Shown here piece after piece: positions 60,129-64,000 of a DNA stretch of 64,000 nt. The notes beneath the pieces were generated by a model. The model saw nothing but the letters and a program-made list of their open reading frames with translations. It did no database searches and had not been told where the DNA came from. A program made the position numbers and the translations under genes. This DNA is from Phycisphaerae bacterium (GTDB lineage: Bacteria > Planctomycetota > Phycisphaerae > Phycisphaerales > Phycisphaeraceae). Numbering within the stretch: position 1 is the stretch's first letter; every line of letters begins with the position of its first letter. The stretch spans positions 372,001 through 436,000 of the forward strand of contig JAUHZU010000001.1 of NCBI GenBank assembly GCA_030425705.1, given 5' to 3'.

Positions 60129-60156
60129 TTGACCTTTCCGCTTTCGCGCCGATAAT
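60129..60156 (+). promoter_or_regulatory. Sigma-70-type promoter of candidate non-coding RNA
   Basis: TTGACC (60129-60134), 16 bases, then GATAAT (60151-60156). Both hexamers differ from the consensus by one base, and this is the best such promoter I found in the window. The -10 is preceded by CC, giving CCGATAA as in other intergenic copies. Start is estimated near 60163. Confidence 0.65.
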
Positions 60157-60162
60157 CACTCT

Positions 60163-60495
60163 GTCGGGAACGACGGCGGCGTGTCGAGGCGGGAGAACCC
60201 CGAACCAGGCGTCGCCGGATAACCCGGCCGACCGTCGGCCCGCTCGTTGGGGTGGGTCGATGGGCGCTGTGGTCGGCGGAGACGTCGTCGGCCGTCAATC
60301 CCCCGGCGCCCCGCTGTACGCGGGGGACGGCTGGGAAAGCTCTTTTCCGAAAGCGAGGTGGTCCAGTGTCTGACTGTTATCCGTGTAGGAACGGGGCACG
60401 TTAGCTCCACTCGACGGAGCGGACGCTAAGTCCGTTGCCCCGGAACACGAACCCTACGGCTCCTGCCCCCTCTCGGGGGTGGGAGTCTTTTTTTT
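60163..60495 (+). ncRNA. Candidate structured non-coding RNA of about 330 nt
   Basis: An apparent independent transcription unit: a near-consensus promoter at 60129-60156 and a strong terminator at 60460-60495. Between them the sequence folds into several stems: CCCCG/CGGGG near 60310, and a layered long hairpin at 60382-60449 with CGTGT/ACACG, CGGGGCA/TGCCCCG and TTAGC/GCTAA pairs around GCTCC/GGAGC. No ribosome binding site or frame is convincing. It does not show the conserved strips of RNase P RNA (GAGGAAAGTC), tmRNA or SRP RNA that I know; 6S RNA is possible on shape (long hairpin) but not demonstrated. Confidence 0.5.
60460..60495 (+). terminator. Strong intrinsic terminator
   Basis: An 11-bp stem (CTCCTGCCCCC with GGGGGTGGGAG, two G-T pairs) with loop TCTC, then TC and eight T. 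It ends the candidate RNA before dprA. Confidence 0.9.
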
Positions 60496-60565
60496 CGCTT
60501 GTGACGACTGGCTGAGGTGACAGGTCGTGACGCGGGGGGTGGCCGGGTTGTGATAGATTTCCCGG

Positions 60566-61798
60566 ATGGCTGAGGTGCGCGGGGATGTTCCAGGGGACGG
60601 TGATACGGAGACGCGGGCGATGCTTGCGCTGGTGCTGACGCGCGGGCTCGGGCCGAAGCGGATCGCCCGAGCGGTCGAGCGGTGCGGTTCGGCCGAGGGT
60701 GTGCTTGGTGCGGCCGCGGCGCTGCTCGGCGAGGTCGAGGGCATCTCGCCGAAGAACGCGGGCAAGCTCAAGCGCGCGATCGACGACGCGGCCGAGCCCG
60801 GCGGGCCCGCGGACCGCGAGCTTGAACTGGCGGCGAAGCACCACGCCCGGGTCGTCGCGATCGGCTCGCCGGGCTACCCGGGGCTGCTCCGGCCGATCCC
60901 CGACGCGCCGCCGGTGCTCTGGGTGAAGGGCCGGCTGTCGCGGAGCGACGCGTTGTCGCTGGCGATCGTCGGGTCGCGCAAGTGCTCGCACTACGGCCGG
61001 GAGCAGGCGGACCAGATCGCCAACGGGCTGGCGCACGCGGGGGTCACGGTCGTGTCCGGCGGGGCGTACGGCATCGACATTGCCGCGCACGAGGGCGCGC
61101 TCCGCGCCGCGAAGCTCGGCGACGCATCGGGCGGCGGGCGCACGATCGCGGTGCTCGGCTCGGGCCTGGCCAAGCCCTACCCGGCCGAACACGTCGGCCT
61201 GCTGCGCGAGATCGTCGCGGACGGCGGGGTGTGCGGCGCGGTGGTCAGCGAGTTCCCGATGCAGACCGAGCCCCGGCCGGAGAACTTCCTCCGCCGCAAC
61301 CGCATCATCTCCGGCCTGTCGCTGGGCGTGCTGGTCGTCGAGGCGGGCAAGCGCAGCGGCGCGCTGAGCACCGCACGCCGGTGCGTCGACGAGCACGGCC
61401 GGGAGCTGATGGCTTTGCCCGGCCGGGTGGACTCGGCGTACGCCTACGGCTGCCACCAGATCATCCGCGAGGGCTGGGGCCGGCTCGTCACCGGCGTGTC
61501 GGACATCCTCGACATCCTCGGCGGCGAAGCGCCGATGCTCGCGGCCGCGACACAAGTTGCAGACACTCGGCCCCCCAACGCAAGTGATACGCAAGGCCAT
61601 GAACCCGCCGACGCAATCTCGGCCGAGCGACCGGCCGGTGAAGCGATTCTGGCGACACTGACCGAGCCGCGCTCGCTGGACGAGATCGCGGCGTGGACCG
61701 GGCTCCCCGCCGGTCAGGTGCAGGCGGAGCTGACGATGCTGGAGATCCGCGGCGCGGTCAGGCGCTCAGGCGGGTTGTTTGTGCGGCGGCGCATGTAG
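60566..61798 (+). CDS. dprA: DNA processing protein DprA
   Basis: A 410-aa DprA/Smf protein, which binds incoming single-stranded DNA and loads RecA during natural transformation. An N-terminal helix-hairpin-helix/SAM-like region (TRGLGPKRIARAVERCGSAE, GISPKNAGKLKRAI) precedes the Rossmann-like core: LAIVGSRKCSHYGREQADQI, VVSGGAYGIDIAAHEGALR, AVLGSGLAKPYPAEH and PENFLRRNRIISGLSLG with VLVVEAGKRSGALSTARR. The C-terminal winged-helix (PRSLDEIAAWTGLPAGQVQA) is also present. It starts 70 bases after the terminator of the candidate RNA and 44 bases before aroB. Confidence 0.95.
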   Translation: MAEVRGDVPGDGDTETRAMLALVLTRGLGPKRIARAVERCGSAEGVLGAAAALLGEVEGISPKNAGKLKRAIDDAAEPGGPADRELELAAKHHARVVAIGSPGYPGLLRPIPDAPPVLWVKGRLSRSDALSLAIVGSRKCSHYGREQADQIANGLAHAGVTVVSGGAYGIDIAAHEGALRAAKLGDASGGGRTIAVLGSGLAKPYPAEHVGLLREIVADGGVCGAVVSEFPMQTEPRPENFLRRNRIISGLSLGVLVVEAGKRSGALSTARRCVDEHGRELMALPGRVDSAYAYGCHQIIREGWGRLVTGVSDILDILGGEAPMLAAATQVADTRPPNASDTQGHEPADAISAERPAGEAILATLTEPRSLDEIAAWTGLPAGQVQAELTMLEIRGAVRRSGGLFVRRRM

Positions 61799-61842
61799 GA
61801 CGCGACGGTAGTGGCACGCTTGCATCCGCTACACTGCCCGCC

Positions 61843-62937
61843 ATGCCGACGGTCAAGCTGACACTGCCGCACCATGCGTACGACATCGTGATCGAGCCGG
61901 GCGCGCTCGCGCAGGCCGGCGAGCGCGTGCGCGCGGTCGTGCCCCACGAGCGCGCGGCCGTCGTCGCCGACGAGAACATCCGATCCACCTACGGCCGGGC
62001 CGTGCACGAAGCGCTAGAACACGCCGGCTACGACGCCGCGGTTTGCTCGATGTCGGCGAGCGAGTCGAGCAAGACCCTTGACACCGTCGCCGGGCTGCTG
62101 GACACGATGCTCGAACACCGGATGGAACGCCGCAGCCCTGTCGTCGCGGTCGGCGGGGGGATCACCGGCGACGTGGCGGGGTACGCGGCGGCGTCGCTGC
62201 TGCGCGGCGTGCCGTTTGTCCAGTGCCCGACCACGCTGCTCGCGATGGTCGACGCGTCGGTCGGCGGGAAGACGGGCGTCAACACCCGGCAGGGCAAGAA
62301 CCTGGTCGGCGCGTTTCACCAGCCCGCGCTAGTGCTGATCGACCCGGACACGCTGGCCACCTTGCCGCCGCGCGACCTGCGCGGCGGGCTGGCCGAGTGC
62401 GTGAAGCACGGCGTGATCCGCGACGCCGGGCTATTCGACTGGATCGACGCAAACCTCGACGCGGTCCTCGGGCTTGAGCGTGACGCGCTGGTTGAGTTGA
62501 TCCGGCGGAACGTGGCGATCAAGGCGGCGGTCGTGCAGGAGGACGAGACCGAGCAGGGCGTCCGGGCGCACCTGAACTTCGGCCACACGTTCGCCCACGC
62601 GATCGAGGCGACGCAGGACCCGTCGGCCGACCCGTACAGCCACGGCGAGGCGGTCGCGCTGGGGATGGTCGCCGCGGCGCGTCTCGCGGTCGACGCGGGG
62701 CGTTGCGAGCCGGCGGTGCTGGACCGGCTGGAGCGGTTGCTCGATCGGATCGGCCTGCCCACGTCCAGCGACCGGCTCGTGCCGGAGGACGCGCTGCTAG
62801 CAGTCATGCGCTCGGACAAGAAGGTGCGTGACGGCCGGGTCCGGCTGGTCTTGCCCGACGCGATGGGTGCGGTCAGCGTGGTGGACGACACGCCGGACGC
62901 CGCGGTCCGCGCCGCGTGGGCCTCGCTGCGCGGGTAA
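61843..62937 (+). CDS. aroB: 3-dehydroquinate synthase
   Basis: A 364-aa AroB converting DAHP to 3-dehydroquinate in the shikimate pathway. NAD- and metal-site signatures are clear: RSPVVAVGGGITGDVAGYAA, CPTTLLAMVDASVGGKTGVN, LRGGLAECVKHGVIRDAGLF (Glu ligand), and LNFGHTFAHAIEATQD then YSHGEAVALGMVAAARLA (two His ligands). Length is normal. The ATG at 61843 follows dprA by 44 bases. It is the only shikimate gene in the window. A terminator at 62955-62983 lies after it but is oriented for the minus-strand gene. Confidence 0.96.
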   Translation: MPTVKLTLPHHAYDIVIEPGALAQAGERVRAVVPHERAAVVADENIRSTYGRAVHEALEHAGYDAAVCSMSASESSKTLDTVAGLLDTMLEHRMERRSPVVAVGGGITGDVAGYAAASLLRGVPFVQCPTTLLAMVDASVGGKTGVNTRQGKNLVGAFHQPALVLIDPDTLATLPPRDLRGGLAECVKHGVIRDAGLFDWIDANLDAVLGLERDALVELIRRNVAIKAAVVQEDETEQGVRAHLNFGHTFAHAIEATQDPSADPYSHGEAVALGMVAAARLAVDAGRCEPAVLDRLERLLDRIGLPTSSDRLVPEDALLAVMRSDKKVRDGRVRLVLPDAMGAVSVVDDTPDAAVRAAWASLRG

Positions 62938-62954
62938 GCGGGTGGCATCACGCG

Positions 62955-62983
62955 CAAAGAAAACCCACGGTTGGAACCGTGGG
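62955..62983 (-). terminator. Terminator of the 151-aa membrane protein gene
   Basis: A 9-bp stem (CCCACGGTT with AACCGTGGG) with a 2-base loop, followed on the minus strand by TTTTCTTTG. It lies 27 bases after the stop of the gene at 63010. Confidence 0.85.
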
Positions 62984-63009
62984 CTTCGTGGTGAGGCATG
63001 TCGGTTGGA

Positions 63010-63465
63010 TCAGACCTGCGGCTGGTAGCCCCGGGCGATCGCGACGTCGCGGTAGTACTGCTTGACCTCCGGGTCGCCCCAGAAGACCAGGTTCAGGATG
63101 CCGGCGACCAGCGCGTAGACGCTGCAGCCCAGGATGCAGCAGATCTCGAGGATGGCGATGCCGGTCGCGGGCTTGTAGACCTCGATGGGGTCTTTGAGCA
63201 GCTTGGTCGAATGGACGATCTCGAGGATGCCCGCGGTGAGGAGCAGCGGCGTGAGGACCGCGGTCCAGCATCCAAAGATCAGGGCGAATCCGGTGAGGCA
63301 GTTGAAGATGCCCGAGACGAGCATGATGATCCCTACCGCTGTCAGCTTGCCGGGCTTCTTGGGCATGGCCGGCCGCGCGGCGTAGCCCTGCTGTTGAGGC
63401 GGCTGGCCCGGCGCGCCCGGGGCCGGTGGCGGCGGGGGCGGCTGCGTTGGGTCGTAGCTGTGCAT
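63010..63465 (-). CDS. Small multi-pass membrane protein with Pro-rich N-terminus
   Basis: A 151-aa protein. The first 40 residues are Pro/Gln-rich (PTQPPPPPPAPGAPGQPPQQ). Three to four TM segments follow: KLTAVGIIMLVSGIFNCLTG, FGCWTAVLTPLLLTAGILEI and AILEICCILGCSVYALVAGI, the last with a CC pair, then LVFWGDPEVKQYYRDVAIAR. It resembles small DUF-type membrane proteins common in planctomycetes, with no known role. ATG 63465 with GAAGG upstream is preferred to a TTG at 63507. It lies 83 bases from the following DUF4870 gene, both on the minus strand, and may share its transcript. Confidence 0.75.
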   Translation of the reverse strand: MHSYDPTQPPPPPPAPGAPGQPPQQQGYAARPAMPKKPGKLTAVGIIMLVSGIFNCLTGFALIFGCWTAVLTPLLLTAGILEIVHSTKLLKDPIEVYKPATGIAILEICCILGCSVYALVAGILNLVFWGDPEVKQYYRDVAIARGYQPQV

Positions 63466-63548
63466 CGGGTTGCCTTCGGGGATGTCTTCCAACGCGTTTC
63501 TCGCCAACGGGGTGGATCGGTCGGTGGATCAGATGGGGTCGGATGCCG

Positions 63549-63983
63549 CTACTTGATGAAGCGGATGTTGATCGGGTAGCGGTAGGCCTCGCCCTCCTTC
63601 GCCTTGAGCCCGCCCATGATGCAGAAGATCAGGGCGCAGATCCAGACCGGCAGGTAGAGGATGCTTCCGATCCCGCAGGTGATGACGGCGATCACCGAGC
63701 AGACGCAGTACGCGATGAAGACCAGGATCTGGAAGTTGGTCGCTTCCTTGCCTTCCTGATCGATGAAGGGGTGGTCGTCTTTCTTGACCAGCCAGATGAT
63801 GAGCGAGCCGATCATCGTGATGCCCAGCAGGTGGCAGAGCATGCCCATGGTCTTGGCGTCGTCGGGGAGGTCGGCACCGCTGATGGTCTCGGCGGGCGCG
63901 GCCGGGGCGGCGGGCTCGGGCGTCGGCGGGGCCTGGTCCGTGCCGGGGGAGTCGGGGGTTTCTTCGGGTTTGTCGTCTGCCAT
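63549..63983 (-). CDS. DUF4870-domain membrane protein
   Basis: A 144-aa protein. A disordered acidic/Pro-rich N-terminus (about 40 aa) is followed by three TM helices: TMGMLCHLLGITMIGSLIIW, TNFQILVFIAYCVCSVIAVI and GSILYLPVWICALIFCIMG, with the conserved FIDQEGKEATNFQI between the first two and the ending GEAYRYPINIRFIK typical of DUF4870 (Tic20-like fold). The function of the family is not established. It is the last complete gene; the 17 bases after its start show nothing further. Confidence 0.88.
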   Translation of the reverse strand: MADDKPEETPDSPGTDQAPPTPEPAAPAAPAETISGADLPDDAKTMGMLCHLLGITMIGSLIIWLVKKDDHPFIDQEGKEATNFQILVFIAYCVCSVIAVITCGIGSILYLPVWICALIFCIMGGLKAKEGEAYRYPINIRFIK

Positions 63984-64000
63984 GGCGTCGGCCCCAATGC

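Larger units (their letters stand above)
60095..60565 (+). other. Intergenic region holding a candidate RNA transcription unit
   Basis: The 471 bases between the low-GC gene and dprA contain a promoter, a GC-rich structured stretch and a strong terminator, listed separately. No coding frame with a ribosome binding site is apparent. Confidence 0.6.

Noticed and set aside
61813-61826. Possible sigma-54 promoter (TGGCACGCTTGCA) before aroB
   Set aside because: The spacing between TGGCAC and TTGCA is 2 bases rather than 5, so it does not fit the -24/-12 pattern.
1-64000. tRNA, rRNA, CRISPR arrays and insertion sequences
   Set aside because: No T-arm-like strips outside genes, no rRNA sequence, no regularly spaced direct repeats and no transposase motifs were seen on reading.

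Overview
The window is high-GC bacterial chromosome whose content points to a planctomycete, most likely of the Phycisphaerae. Three proteins end in VPEP-type PEP-CTERM sorting tails, one secreted protein begins with the LEPR-type motif LEPRVLF, there is an exosortase-like protein, and there is a large-class prepilin with the [16 protein letters not shown] head typical of that phylum. The taxonomic call is inference from gene content. No rRNA, tRNA, CRISPR array or transposase was found.

Region 1 (1-7365) is a compact plus-strand run. It holds a DCC-family protein, a SAM methyltransferase, a GT4 glycosyltransferase, a UPF0104-type flippase-like membrane protein, a hexapeptide acyltransferase, an NAD-dependent epimerase and an FAD glycerol-3-phosphate dehydrogenase. 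The last genes are tightly packed or overlapping, which suggests a lipid or glycan assembly operon. Region 2 (7534-23442) is a surface-polysaccharide and protein-sorting locus. It holds a PEP-CTERM SGNH hydrolase, an acyltransferase-3, two GT39-like membrane transferases, a WecB/TagA/CpsF transferase, a degenerate nucleotidyltransferase, a divergent exosortase, a Wzz/BY-kinase with an unusual inserted helical module, a polyprenyl-phosphate sugar transferase with an odd N-terminus, and a LEPR-SGNH-PKD secreted protein.

Region 3 (23502-29649, minus) carries a small tail-anchored protein, a fused-E1/double-lipoyl-E2 2-oxoacid dehydrogenase operon, and rimO. Region 4 (29780-34738) is less GC-rich: a prepilin, two PEP-CTERM proteins, and a divergent 419-aa protein with an HTH-like N-terminus behind nested palindromes. 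Region 5 (34759-46519) holds a ZIP transporter, rho, a HAD-like protein, and a minus-strand run of scpB, a lipoprotein, a DUF58 protein, a TgpA-like transglutaminase, a GT39-like protein and thiE.

Region 6 (46587-53680) encodes cell-envelope functions: an amidase with a coupled lipoprotein, two divergently transcribed glycosyltransferase-methyltransferase paralogues, and an asparagine synthase with a coupled membrane protein. Region 7 (53803-58322) holds two flagellins with clear terminators and a response regulator. Region 8 (58618-63983) has two unrecognised proteins, one in a low-GC patch, a candidate free-standing structured RNA with its own promoter and terminator, dprA, aroB and two small membrane proteins.

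The most noteworthy signals are the MshEN-like insertion in the BY-kinase, the degenerate nucleotidyltransferase/LbH modules beside a divergent exosortase, the candidate non-coding RNA at about 60163-60495, and a CCGATAA motif that recurs between genes, mostly pointing at the downstream gene.
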